Program-made: the position numbers and the translations under genes
The notes under the pieces: model-generated
Seen by the model: only the letters and a program-made list of their open reading frames with translations
Told to the model about the DNA's origin: nothing
Databases searched by the model: none
In this document: in pieces, positions 34,228 to 43,000 of the stretch
Position numbering within the stretch: position 1 is the first letter of the stretch
How the letters are laid out: the number at the start of each line of letters is the position of its first letter
Assembly: GCF_900107675.1 (NCBI RefSeq)
Contig: NZ_FNRI01000008.1
Coordinates: 111,662 to 175,661 of the forward strand
DNA: 64,000 nt
Reading direction: 5' to 3'
DNA from: Alistipes timonensis JC136
Lineage (GTDB): Bacteria > Bacteroidota > Bacteroidia > Bacteroidales > Rikenellaceae

Positions 34228-34770
34228 TCAGGCGATCTTCTCCAGGAAACACCCCGGAATGTAAGTCGTCGCCACGGCTACGACACCTTCGATCGAAACG
34301 ATCAGGCGCCGGTTGCCCTTGATGCGTTTGATGTACCCCTCGGCCCCTTTGAAAGGCCCCTCGGTGACGCGCACCCGATCCCCCGAGCGCAAGTCCGAAG
34401 GCTCCTCGCCGAGATATTCCAGACCGGGATCGCCGGTCGAAGTAACCAGCATGAAGACGTTCATCTCCAGGTCGGAAATGACAGCCGGCTTCCGGGTATC
34501 CCGGTCGAAATAGGCCATCAGGGGCATGGTGTTCTTCAGCCGTTTGGAGAGTTCGAGCACATATTGCTCGCGCCCGCGGACGAACATCAGCGACGAAACA
34601 GCCGGTTCACGCCGCCGTATGGTCCGCCCGCCGACGGTCGTCTCCACGCAGCGCAACGGAATATAGCTCTTCACCCCGTCCTGTGCGAGAAGCCTTTCGA
34701 CCTCGAACACCCGGTTGTAAAAGACTTTCAGTGCATACCAGTGTTCTTCGTCGCCGCGCTGATCGAACAT
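34228..34770 (-). CDS. UpxY-family transcription antiterminator (NusG-like)
   Basis: This 180-residue NusG paralogue heads the polysaccharide operon. The N-terminal NGN domain begins HWYALKVFYNRVFEVERLL and includes the IPLRCVE and FVRGREQYV strands. The C-terminal KOW motif is GDRVRVTEGPFKGAEGYIKRIKG, about residues 129-151. In Bacteroides, UpxY proteins act on the 5' leader of their own capsule operon to prevent premature termination. The same role is inferred here, with a leader of roughly 185 bases between the predicted start site and the ATG. Confidence 0.9.
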   Translation of the reverse strand: MFDQRGDEEHWYALKVFYNRVFEVERLLAQDGVKSYIPLRCVETTVGGRTIRRREPAVSSLMFVRGREQYVLELSKRLKNTMPLMAYFDRDTRKPAVISDLEMNVFMLVTSTGDPGLEYLGEEPSDLRSGDRVRVTEGPFKGAEGYIKRIKGNRRLIVSIEGVVAVATTYIPGCFLEKIA

Positions 34771-34955
34771 AGTTGATAAAAGGATATACTCTACAATCCC
34801 CCGCAGACGATAAACCGGTCACCGGACACGATTTATACTACGAGGCAATCAAGGGTTGACCGCTGAATCTCCGGTACCCGACGCCCATGCCCCTGAACCA
34901 GAAGCGACGCCGAACCCCCTGTAAATGAACAACCTCTGTACAAGAGGCATTTTTA
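34771..34955 (-). promoter_or_regulatory. 5' leader of the polysaccharide operon
   Basis: This untranslated stretch runs from the predicted transcription start (about 34,955) to the UpxY ATG. It contains a short hairpin near its 5' end, CCTCT (34933-34937) with AGAGG (34943-34947). No gene is visible. UpxY-type antiterminators are known to need leader sequence for loading, so this is the expected target region. Confidence 0.55.
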
Positions 34956-34960
34956 CCGAA

Positions 34961-34992
34961 CAAAAGTATGGATTATCGGCCGAATAACCAAA
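34961..34992 (-). promoter_or_regulatory. Promoter of the surface-polysaccharide operon
   Basis: On the minus strand, TTTG (34992-34989), a 20-bp spacer and TACTTTTG (34968-34961) give a perfect Bacteroidetes promoter. No recombinase gene and no inverted repeats flanking the promoter were seen, so it does not look invertible. Confidence 0.82.
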
Positions 34993-35043
34993 TATTTCCG
35001 TTCAAATATTCTCTCCGCGGCGTCATTACGGCCATACCGACAA

Positions 35044-35082
35044 CAAAAAAGTCCGGCCGGCAAAATTACCGACCGGACTTTC
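35044..35082 (-). terminator. Terminator of the two-lipoprotein operon
   Basis: On the minus strand an 11-bp stem (AGTCCGGTCGG with CCGGCCGGACT, one G-T) closes an 8-base loop and is followed by TTTTTT. It lies about 16 bases after the stop at 35098. Confidence 0.88.
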
Positions 35083-35097
35083 CATCCAAACAGCGTT

Positions 35098-37104
35098 TTA
35101 TCGCTGCAACGCCATGTGGGCGGCCGTGCAGGCGCGCTGCGGCCACGGGGAATCGGCCGGGCCCGTCAGCCCCATGTCGAAAGCGATCAGCTTGCAGGCC
35201 GCACCGTCTTTCAGGTTGACGTAGATCATCCCGTCGTCAGCGATCACCGGCGAGGACCACATGTTGGTTCCCAACTGCTTTTTGAAGAGCAGCGTTCCGT
35301 CGGGTTTGACGACGTGGTACCAGCCTGCATTGTCGCCGCAGTGGATATTTCCGTAACAGTCCACGGCGGGCGTACCGCCGAATCCGTCGGCGCAGAGGTA
35401 CTGCCAAAGCTGCCGACCGGTCTGACCGTCGAGGGCGGCAATCTGTCCGCCGGTCTTGTTTACAGAGATATAGACCGTACCGTCGGCGCCCAGCACCGGA
35501 CCGCTGAAATCGATCTTCCCGGCCGGATCGGGCGTGAACACCCAGCGCCGGTTCCCCGCCGCATCGCAGGAGACGACAGCTCCCGCACCGCTTTTCTGCA
35601 CTCCGGCGTAGGTATTGCCCTCAGCGTCGATGGCGATGCTCGTACCGTTGACATCGTAGGTGTCGGCTACATTGAACGACTTCAGGACGCCCCCGGCATC
35701 CACAGCGCCGTAACCTTTGCCGCCCGAAAGTCCGAAATAGGCCGTTCCTGCCTTGTCCGAGGCGATCATGCCGGTAAGGCCGCCGCCGACCGTCAGGGTG
35801 CGCCACATCTCCTGCCCCGAATCCTTGTCGACGAGGATGACGGAACCGCCCGTGCCCTGATTACCGATCAGCACATTGCCGCTGATGTGGATGGCCGGCG
35901 AGGTATAGCCGGTCACGGCGCCGAGGGGATAGGCATAGCGCCATTTCCGGGTGCCGTCGGGACGGATCGCATAGAGATAGATGTTCTTCGTCTTGTCGCT
36001 GCCGCCGGCAAGGATGTAAACCGTACCGTCGGTGCCGACGCAGGCGGAGGATTTCTGCTGGCCGCCGGCGCCGTCCTGCGAAAGATCGTACACCCACCGT
36101 CGGGAACCCGACTTGTCATAGGCGTAGAGTTTGAGTTTGTCGCTCGTCACGTAGATCGTGCCGTCGAGCCCGACGGTCGGAATGACGCCGCGCAGCGTCG
36201 AGCTGGCTTCGATCTCCTGCGACCACACCACGCCGGGCCAGACGTTCACGGTCTGTTCCTGCCGGTCCGTGACACCCGCATCGTCGGTCACCGTCAGCGT
36301 CACCTTATAGGCTCCCTTCTCCGGATAGGTATGGAGCGGATGCCGCTCCGAGGAGGTCGCACCGTCACCGAACTCCCAGGCCCAGGCCACCACCTCGCCG
36401 TCCTCGTCGGTCGACAGGTCGGTGAAGGTCACTTCGTCGCCGGCGAGTACGATCCCGGGGGCAACCGAGAACGCCGCCACGGGCGGAGTCCCCGCATCGT
36501 AGACCGTCACGGTTTTCTGACAGCTTTTTTCGCGTCCGTTGTCGGTCGTGACGGTCAACTGTACCGTGTAATCGCCCGGTGCGGAGTAGCGTTTCGAAGG
36601 ATTCTCCTCGGTCGAGGCATCGTCCGCGTCACCGCTGCCGAAATTCCAGGCATAGCCCACGATTTCGCCGTTCTCGAAACTCGACCGGTTGACGAAAGCA
36701 ACCGGTTCACCGACGGCATATTCCTCTTTTTCAAAGGTGAAATCGGCTACCAGTTCGCGGTCGTCCTCGCGGATCACGAGGCTGTTCTCGCTTTGGTCGA
36801 CGGCACCGTTGCTGCCCGTCACGGTAAGCCGGACGGTGTAGGAGCCCGCCTCGTTGTAAACTTTCACAGGCTCCTTTTTGGTCGAACGGGCCGACTCGTC
36901 GCCGAAATCCCATTCGTAAGCGATGATTTCACCGGCGTCGAATGACGAGGTGTTGATGAAACCGATCTTCTCGCCGGCGGCATACGACTCCTTTTCGGTC
37001 GTGAACGCAGCGACGGGCGCAGGACGGTCGGCCTCGCCGGAATCCTCGCAGCCGAAAAGCCCGCAGAGCAGGCAGCACGTTCCTATTGCGAACAGTTTTT
37101 TCAT
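35098..37104 (-). CDS. Lipoprotein with three PKD domains and a PQQ-type beta-propeller
   Basis: This 668-residue secreted lipoprotein has a lipobox at LFGC (Cys19). Three PKD domains follow at about residues 28-112, 118-200 and 205-290, each with the YxWDFGD-like core (AYEWDFGDES, GYAWNFGSG, AWAWEFGDGA) and a TYxVxLTV strand. From about residue 300 to the end there are repeated blades such as DGTIYV, DGTVYI and GNIHCGDN with trailing RWxY/LW motifs, as in PQQ-like propellers. It probably sits on the cell surface and binds carbohydrate or protein. It follows the EEP-family gene by 18 bases, in one operon whose predicted promoter is ECF-type. Confidence 0.88.
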   Translation of the reverse strand: MKKLFAIGTCCLLCGLFGCEDSGEADRPAPVAAFTTEKESYAAGEKIGFINTSSFDAGEIIAYEWDFGDESARSTKKEPVKVYNEAGSYTVRLTVTGSNGAVDQSENSLVIREDDRELVADFTFEKEEYAVGEPVAFVNRSSFENGEIVGYAWNFGSGDADDASTEENPSKRYSAPGDYTVQLTVTTDNGREKSCQKTVTVYDAGTPPVAAFSVAPGIVLAGDEVTFTDLSTDEDGEVVAWAWEFGDGATSSERHPLHTYPEKGAYKVTLTVTDDAGVTDRQEQTVNVWPGVVWSQEIEASSTLRGVIPTVGLDGTIYVTSDKLKLYAYDKSGSRRWVYDLSQDGAGGQQKSSACVGTDGTVYILAGGSDKTKNIYLYAIRPDGTRKWRYAYPLGAVTGYTSPAIHISGNVLIGNQGTGGSVILVDKDSGQEMWRTLTVGGGLTGMIASDKAGTAYFGLSGGKGYGAVDAGGVLKSFNVADTYDVNGTSIAIDAEGNTYAGVQKSGAGAVVSCDAAGNRRWVFTPDPAGKIDFSGPVLGADGTVYISVNKTGGQIAALDGQTGRQLWQYLCADGFGGTPAVDCYGNIHCGDNAGWYHVVKPDGTLLFKKQLGTNMWSSPVIADDGMIYVNLKDGAACKLIAFDMGLTGPADSPWPQRACTAAHMALQR

Positions 37105-37122
37105 GTCGGGTCGGTTTTTGGG

Positions 37123-38037
37123 TTATTGCCGTTCGAATTTGAACGAGAACGACAGGACGATCGGAAAATGGTCGGAGGGATAGACCTTGTTAAAGTCGGT
37201 ATTGACGATCCGCCACTCGTTGACCACAAAATCGAGGTCGGCCGGGCGCAGCATGATATGGTCGAGCTGCGCACCGCTGTAAAGCGGCTTGTCGCTGTAG
37301 TTATAGGCGTTGTAGGTGTGCCAGTCGGCGTTCTCCGTCCGCACGGCCTCGTCGCGCGTGTCGCGGAACTGGTCGGTCAGAATCTTGTAGGGCTCCGACC
37401 ACTGGTCGCCGTTGAAGTCGCCGGTCAGAAAGGCGTGATACCCTTTCGCGATGCTCTTCACCCGCTCGTTGACGATCTGCGCCGTCTTTTCGCGGGCGAC
37501 TTCGCCCTTGTGGTCGAAGTGGGTGTTGAAGAGAAAAAACTCACCGCCGGTCTGCCTGTCGCGGAACTTCCCCCAGTTGCACATACGGATGCCGTAGGAG
37601 TCCCAGCTCTTGGAACCGGGGACGTCGGGGGTTTCCGAGAACCAGAACGAACCGCTGTCGAGCAGCTCGAAACGCTCCTTCTTATAGAATATAGGATTGT
37701 TGTGGCAGTCGGTATCGGCCGGGTTGCCTGTGACGCTGGTGCCCGTATGGTCGTAATCGGGCAGCATCGCGATCAGGTCGTCGAGCGCATGTCGCCAGGG
37801 CTCCTGAATGCCGATGATATCGAAATCCTGGGTATCGAACACACTGGCCGCCATTGCTTTCCGGTCATCCCAGGGGACGGGGTTGTCGAAAGCCACGTTC
37901 CACGTAGCCAACGTAAACGACTGATTGCGCCATTGGGATTCGGCCGGCTCCTCCTTCGGCCCCGATTCGGCCTTGTCACAGGAGAAGGCAATGCCGCACC
38001 AGCCGCAAAGCAGCAGGGAGAGCGCGAAATGTCTCAT
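37123..38037 (-). CDS. Endonuclease/exonuclease/phosphatase-family lipoprotein
   Basis: This secreted member of the EEP (DNase I-like) fold has about 304 residues from the chosen start. A hydrophobic signal ends at IAFSC, suggesting lipidation. Active-site blocks are visible in order: TLATWNVAFDN, IIGIQEP (metal-binding Glu), FLFNTHFDHKGEVAR, HAFLTGDFNGDQWS, LDHIMLR and YPSDHFPIVLSFSF. Substrates of the family range from nucleic acids to phospho- and sphingolipids, so the target is open. In-frame ATGs at 38046 and 38070 are alternatives. An ECF-type promoter at 38098-38124 would serve this gene, divergently from the sigma gene. Confidence 0.85.
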   Translation of the reverse strand: MRHFALSLLLCGWCGIAFSCDKAESGPKEEPAESQWRNQSFTLATWNVAFDNPVPWDDRKAMAASVFDTQDFDIIGIQEPWRHALDDLIAMLPDYDHTGTSVTGNPADTDCHNNPIFYKKERFELLDSGSFWFSETPDVPGSKSWDSYGIRMCNWGKFRDRQTGGEFFLFNTHFDHKGEVAREKTAQIVNERVKSIAKGYHAFLTGDFNGDQWSEPYKILTDQFRDTRDEAVRTENADWHTYNAYNYSDKPLYSGAQLDHIMLRPADLDFVVNEWRIVNTDFNKVYPSDHFPIVLSFSFKFERQ

Positions 38038-38097
38038 GTTTGTCATTCGGTTTAAATTTAGGTTGGACATTTTTTGAATGGTTTGTTACTGATAAGT

Positions 38098-38124
38098 AGA
38101 CGCCCGAATCGGGATTTTGTCCCC
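38098..38124 (-). promoter_or_regulatory. ECF-type promoter reading towards the EEP/PKD lipoprotein operon
   Basis: On the minus strand GGGGAC (38124-38119) is followed after exactly 16 bp by CGTCT (38102-38098). The same two boxes with the same spacing and the shared extension AAAATCC occur on the plus strand before the sigma gene. An inverted repeat, AATCGGGATT/AATCCCGATT (38107-38116 and 38128-38137), brackets the -35 side. Confidence 0.65.
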
Positions 38125-38191
38125 CGGAATCCCGATTTTTCTGCCTATTTTCACGGAACATTCCTTTTTTTCACCTTCTCCGGCTGCGGAA

Positions 38192-38218
38192 GGGGACAAA
38201 ATCCGAATTGTCCCGTCT
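38192..38218 (+). promoter_or_regulatory. ECF-type promoter of the sigma factor gene
   Basis: GGGGAC at 38192-38197, a 16-bp spacer starting AAAATCC, and CGTCT at 38214-38218 match the divergent minus-strand element box for box. CGTC is a common -10 core of ECF promoters. The predicted start is about 20 bases before the ATG at 38246, so the sigma factor probably activates its own gene. Confidence 0.65.
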
Positions 38219-38245
38219 TTTAGTTGGAGTCATGACTCGAACGAT

Positions 38246-38818
38246 ATGAAGCACGACAGAATCATCGGCCGGCAATTTCTGGAAGGTAACGACGACGTAT
38301 GCGTCTACCTCTACAACAGCTATGCAGACCAGCTCTACGCCTACGGATGCGGGCTCGGGTTCGACCGCGAGACGCTCAAAGACGCCATCCACGACGTTTT
38401 CCTGAACCTGCTGGCGCGGCGGCGCGAGCTGGGCGGCGTAAAGAACATCCGCAGTTACCTGTTCCGGGCCTTCTACAACCGGCTGATCGACTTCAAACGG
38501 CACGAATGCGACACGACGGAACTGACGCCCCAGCTGGACCTGCGCATCACCGTTTCGTTCGCCGACAGCCTGATCGACACGGAGCAGGCCGCGCGGCTGA
38601 AGACGATGCTCGAACACATGCTCAACGAACTGAGCCCGATGCAGAAGAGCGCGATATACATGCGCTACATGTATGAAATGGAATATGCCGAGATCGCCGA
38701 GATACTGGACGTCACGCCCCACGCCGTGCGCAAGTTCGTCTCCAAGGGACTCGGGAAGCTCCGCAGCAACAAGGACCGCCTGCTTCTGCTGGCATTGTTC
38801 TCGGCGCTCACGGCCTGA
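38246..38818 (+). CDS. ECF-subfamily RNA polymerase sigma-70 factor
   Basis: This 190-residue protein has sigma region 2 (YADQLYAYGCGLGFDRETLKDAIHDVFLNLL, with helix 2.4 at NIRSYLFRAFYNRLIDFKR) and region 4 (LSPMQKSAIYMRYMYEMEYAEIAEILDVTPHAVRKFVSKGLGKLR, a helix-turn-helix), with no region 3. The ATG at 38246 is chosen because the longer frame has no sigma homology and runs over the predicted promoter. It is followed after 24 bases by a FecR anti-sigma gene and then SusC/SusD, the classic trans-envelope arrangement of Bacteroidetes. Likely targets are the two GGGGAC-N16-CGTCT promoters beside it. Confidence 0.92.
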   Translation: MKHDRIIGRQFLEGNDDVCVYLYNSYADQLYAYGCGLGFDRETLKDAIHDVFLNLLARRRELGGVKNIRSYLFRAFYNRLIDFKRHECDTTELTPQLDLRITVSFADSLIDTEQAARLKTMLEHMLNELSPMQKSAIYMRYMYEMEYAEIAEILDVTPHAVRKFVSKGLGKLRSNKDRLLLLALFSALTA

Positions 38819-38842
38819 CAAAACCGAAAAACGACAACGATT

Positions 38843-40021
38843 ATGGATAACAAAGAATATAAGGAGTACACCGCGGCCGACTTTCTGAACGACCCCGATT
38901 TCCTGCTGTGGTGCCTCGACCCCGACAAGCGCGAAGACCTCTTCTGGAGCGAGTTCCCGGCGAACCACCCCGAGACCTTCGCCGAATTTCGCAAGGCGAT
39001 CCAGACGGTCGGCAGCGTCCGGCTGAACAACTTCACGCTCGAGGAGGGCGAAAAGGCCGAACTTTACGACAGCATCATGTCCGACTACCGGGCCCTGTGC
39101 AGCCGCCGACGGCTGCTGCGCCGCCGGTTGTTCGCGCTGGCGGCTGCGGCCGTCGTGGCGGCGGGAGTGGTCGTTCCGGCCCTGCTGGGCGTGTTCCGCC
39201 CCCCGACGGAGACCGACGCCTCTCCGGCCCGGGCCTCCGAGATCCGGCTGATCTCCGGCAGGCAGTCCGAGCACATCGCCTCGGAGAGCGCCAGCATCGA
39301 GTGCGCCCCCTCGGGAGAGGTGCGCATCAACGGCCGCAAGATCGCCTCGGCGAAACCCGCCCGCATGAACCGGCTGGTGGTGCCCGAAGGCAAACGGGCC
39401 GACATCACCCTTTCGGACGGTTCGCGGGTGTGGATCAACTCCGGATCGGTCTTCACCTTCCCGGCAGCCTTCGGAGAGGGCGAACGCCGCGTGAGCATCG
39501 AGGGCGAGCTGTATATCGACGTGACGCCCGACCCCGAACGCCCCTTTATCGTCCACAACGCGCTCTTCGACACGCGGGTCCTGGGGACGAGCTTCGACGT
39601 GAACGCTTACTGCGACAGCAACCGCCCGGCATCAGTCGTGCTGGTGCACGGCGCCGTGGAGATCACCACCGGCGACGGCGAGCAGGTGCAGTTAGAAAGC
39701 AACGACATGTTCAGCCTCAAAGCGGGCAACTATACGGTCGTCAAGGTCGATCCCTCGCAGTACGTCAGCTGGAAAGACGGACTGTTCACCTTCTCGTCGG
39801 GCACGCTCGAACGGGTAATCGCCCAGATCGCGGCCTACTACCGCGTGGAAATCGTCTGCGATCCCGACGTGCGGGAACTCTGCTGCTCGGGCAAGCTGGT
39901 GCTTTTCGACGACCTTTCGGACACGCTCGACGTCCTGTCGGACATCCTGCCCATCAACTGCCGGATCGAACAGCGGCCCGACGGCACGCGGGCGGTCTGC
40001 GTCACGGCCCGCACGAACTGA
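38843..40021 (+). CDS. FecR-family anti-sigma factor
   Basis: This 392-residue inner-membrane regulator has a cytoplasmic N-terminal region (residues 1-94) that should bind the sigma factor, a single membrane helix at about 96-117 after a run of arginines, and a periplasmic FecR domain starting near residue 176 (VVPEGKRADITLSDGSRVW, FTFPAAFGEGERRVSIEGEL). A C-terminal domain (about 315-385) resembles the DUF4974 module that contacts the STN domain of the SusC partner. The next gene encodes a SusC with an STN domain, completing the signalling chain. Confidence 0.92.
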   Translation: MDNKEYKEYTAADFLNDPDFLLWCLDPDKREDLFWSEFPANHPETFAEFRKAIQTVGSVRLNNFTLEEGEKAELYDSIMSDYRALCSRRRLLRRRLFALAAAAVVAAGVVVPALLGVFRPPTETDASPARASEIRLISGRQSEHIASESASIECAPSGEVRINGRKIASAKPARMNRLVVPEGKRADITLSDGSRVWINSGSVFTFPAAFGEGERRVSIEGELYIDVTPDPERPFIVHNALFDTRVLGTSFDVNAYCDSNRPASVVLVHGAVEITTGDGEQVQLESNDMFSLKAGNYTVVKVDPSQYVSWKDGLFTFSSGTLERVIAQIAAYYRVEIVCDPDVRELCCSGKLVLFDDLSDTLDVLSDILPINCRIEQRPDGTRAVCVTARTN

Positions 40022-40060
40022 CCCCTGAAACGACTGCTATCAACCTTAAAAACTTTATAA

Positions 40061-43000
40061 ATGACACAACTCTACCAATGGATGCAGCGCCGCGGCCTGT
40101 TCCCGATCCGCCGGGGAGGCGCCCTGCTCGTACTGATGTTCCTCGCGGGCGGGGTCCGGGCGTTCGGCGCACCCGAAGCCGTGCAGCGGGTCACTCTCGA
40201 CCTGAAAAACGCGACCCTGCAGGAGGCGTTCCTGCAGATCGAAAAACAAACCGACTACGCCTTTATCTATGCCGACAACACCCGGCCGCGCCTCACCGCG
40301 CACCGCGTCACGCTCCACCTGACAACACAGCCCGTCCCCGCAGTCCTCGACAAATTACTGGAAAAATCGGGACTGACCTATGAAATCCGGGGACGGCAGA
40401 TCACCGTGAGCCCCCTGCCCCCGGCTCCGGCCAGATCCGCCGCCGCGGTGACCGCCAGGCAAACCTTCAGCGGCAATGTCATTTCGGCGACCGACAACCG
40501 GCCGATCGTCGGGGCCAGCGTCTATGTCGAGGGTTCGGACGCCGGCACCATCACCGGTCCCGACGGCTACTACTCGATCGACGTTCCCCCGGGAACGCAC
40601 GAGGTGTCGTTCAGCTTCCTGGGCTACGAGACCCGCCGCGTCCCGGCCGACAACCCGATCCTCTTCAAGCTGGTTCAGCTCTTCGAAGCCGAAAACAGCA
40701 TCAGCGAAGTAGTGGTCGTAGGCTTCGGCGTCCAGAAGAAGGAGAGCCTCGTCGGCGCCGTGCAGGCCGTGAAGCCCTCGGAACTGAAGGTCACTTCGAG
40801 CAACCTGACGACGGCCTTCGCCGGACGCATTGCGGGCATGGTCTCCGTGCAGTCGTCGGGCGAACCCGGAGCCGACGGCGCGAACTTCTGGATTCGCGGC
40901 ATCTCGACCTTCGGCACGAACAAGGAGCCGCTGATCATCATCGACGGCGTGGAGGTCGTGGCCGAGATGCTCAACCACACGGCCCCCGAGTCGATCGAGT
41001 CGTTCTCGGTGCTCAAAGACGCCACGGCGACGGCGCTCTACGGCAGCCGGGGCGCCAACGGCGTGCTGATCGTCACCACCAAGGAGGGCCGCAACTCCGA
41101 GAAACTGACGGTCAACGTCCGGGCCGAAGCGGGCATCTCGATGCCGACGCGCGTGCAAAAGATCGCCGACGGCGTGACCTACATGGAGGCTTTCAACGAA
41201 GCGCTCTGGACCCGAACGGCCCTTTCCGAGCGCGGCAATTTCAAACCCTATTACTCCGAGGAAAAGATCGAAGGGACGCGCCGGGGCCTCAACCCCTACG
41301 TCTTTCCCAACAACAACTGGTACGAGATGCTGTTCAAGGACATGACCTGGAACCAGAGTTTCAACATCAACGCCCGGGGCGGCGGATCGAAGATCACCTA
41401 TTTCCTCAACGCCTCGATCCACAACGAAGACGGCATCGTGCGCCGCCCCTCGGAATCGAAGTTCAACACCAATATCAACGCCCAGAAATACATTTTCCAG
41501 AGCAACATCGCCGCACAACTGACGCGCACGACGCGCGTGAGTCTGCGCATGAACACCCAGCTCTACTACCGCCACCTGCCCGACGTTTCGGTCTCGGATC
41601 TCTTCTACTACACGATGCGGGCTAACCCGGTGTCGTTTCCCGCAACGTTTCCCTCGGAGAAGGCCGGCGTGAACTACACGGTCTACGGCAACTCGGAATC
41701 GTGGGGCAACGGCCTCGACATCAACCCCTACGCCGAGTTGAGCCGGGGCTACAAGGACCGCCATACCAACTACATGACCAACAACCTGCAGGTGGACCAG
41801 AACCTCGATTTCATCACCAAAGGACTCTCGGTCAAAGGCATGGTGACCTTCTTCAACAAGACCTACAACGACGTGGCCCGCTACTTCCGGCCCTTCTACT
41901 ACACCCTCTCGGACTACATGATCAAAGACGACGGGAGCTACGACTACTCCATCCGCGAACTGCCGCAGAACCCCGTGGGCTCGACCTACCTGGGAACATG
42001 GACCAGCGGCTCGGGATACCGCGAACTCCAGTTCCAGGCTTCGGCCAACTACGCCCGCACGTTCGGCGACCACGACGTCAACGCCATGCTGGTCTACCAC
42101 CAGCGCGAGAAGCTCAACAACCGCCCCTCGTCGACCGAGACCGACGTGCTGCCCTTCCGCGAACAGGGACTCGCCGGACGCCTCACCTACAGCTACAAGA
42201 GCAAATACCTCATGGAGGCCAACTTCGGCTACAACGGCAGCGAGAATTTCATCCGCGGGCGCCGCTTCGGATTTTTCCCCTCGGTGGCCGTGGGCTGGGT
42301 GGTCTCGCGCGAAGGTTTCTTCAGGCCGCTGACCAAGGTGGTCAACAACCTGAAATTCCGCGTCTCCTACGGCGAATCGGGCAACGACGCCCTGGCGGCC
42401 CGCTTCCCCTACATCTCGACGATCACGATGGACAACAAGCTCAACGTCTATTTCGGCGACAAATATGCCCAGCAGTCGGGCCCGGGCATCACGCTGCTCG
42501 GCAACGAGGACGCCTCGTGGGAGATCAGCCGCAAGTTCAACGCCGGCATGGACCTCAACATGTTCGACAACAGCCTGAGCATCATCGTCGACGCTTTCAA
42601 CGAAAACCGTTCGGGCATCTTCATGCAGCGCGTGTCGCTCCCCTCGTCGATGGGCTACACGGGCGAGACCTCCTACGGCAACATCGGCAAGGTCCGCAAC
42701 TACGGCGTCGACGGCTCGCTCGAATACAACCGGGCCTTCGGCAAGGACCTGATCGTCTCCGTGCGCGGAACGTTCACCTATGCCCACAACGAAACGGTTT
42801 TCCGCGACGAGGCGCGGGGCACGGCTCCCTACATGCTGCGCAAGGGCCAGCCGATCTACTCGCTCTGGGGACTGGTCGCCGACGGACTTTTCGCCTCGCA
42901 GGAGGAGATCGACAGCAGCCCCGTGCAGACCTTTTCAGGCACGGTGCTCCCGGGCGACATCAAATACCGCGACCTGAACGGCGACGGCGTGATCGACGAC

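Noticed and set aside
13041..34770. Search for a mobile element, integrase or attachment repeats bounding the polysaccharide operon
   Set aside because: No transposase, integrase, tRNA end or flanking direct repeats were seen at either boundary; the operon is bounded by an ordinary promoter and terminator.
40355..42787. An 810-codon minus-strand open frame opposite the first susC; similar long frames at 2731-4098, 32059-33960, 45960-47915 and 57266-59440
   Set aside because: All are antisense to strongly supported genes, rich in Val/His/Arg/Gly from GC-rich shadows, and contain no domains.
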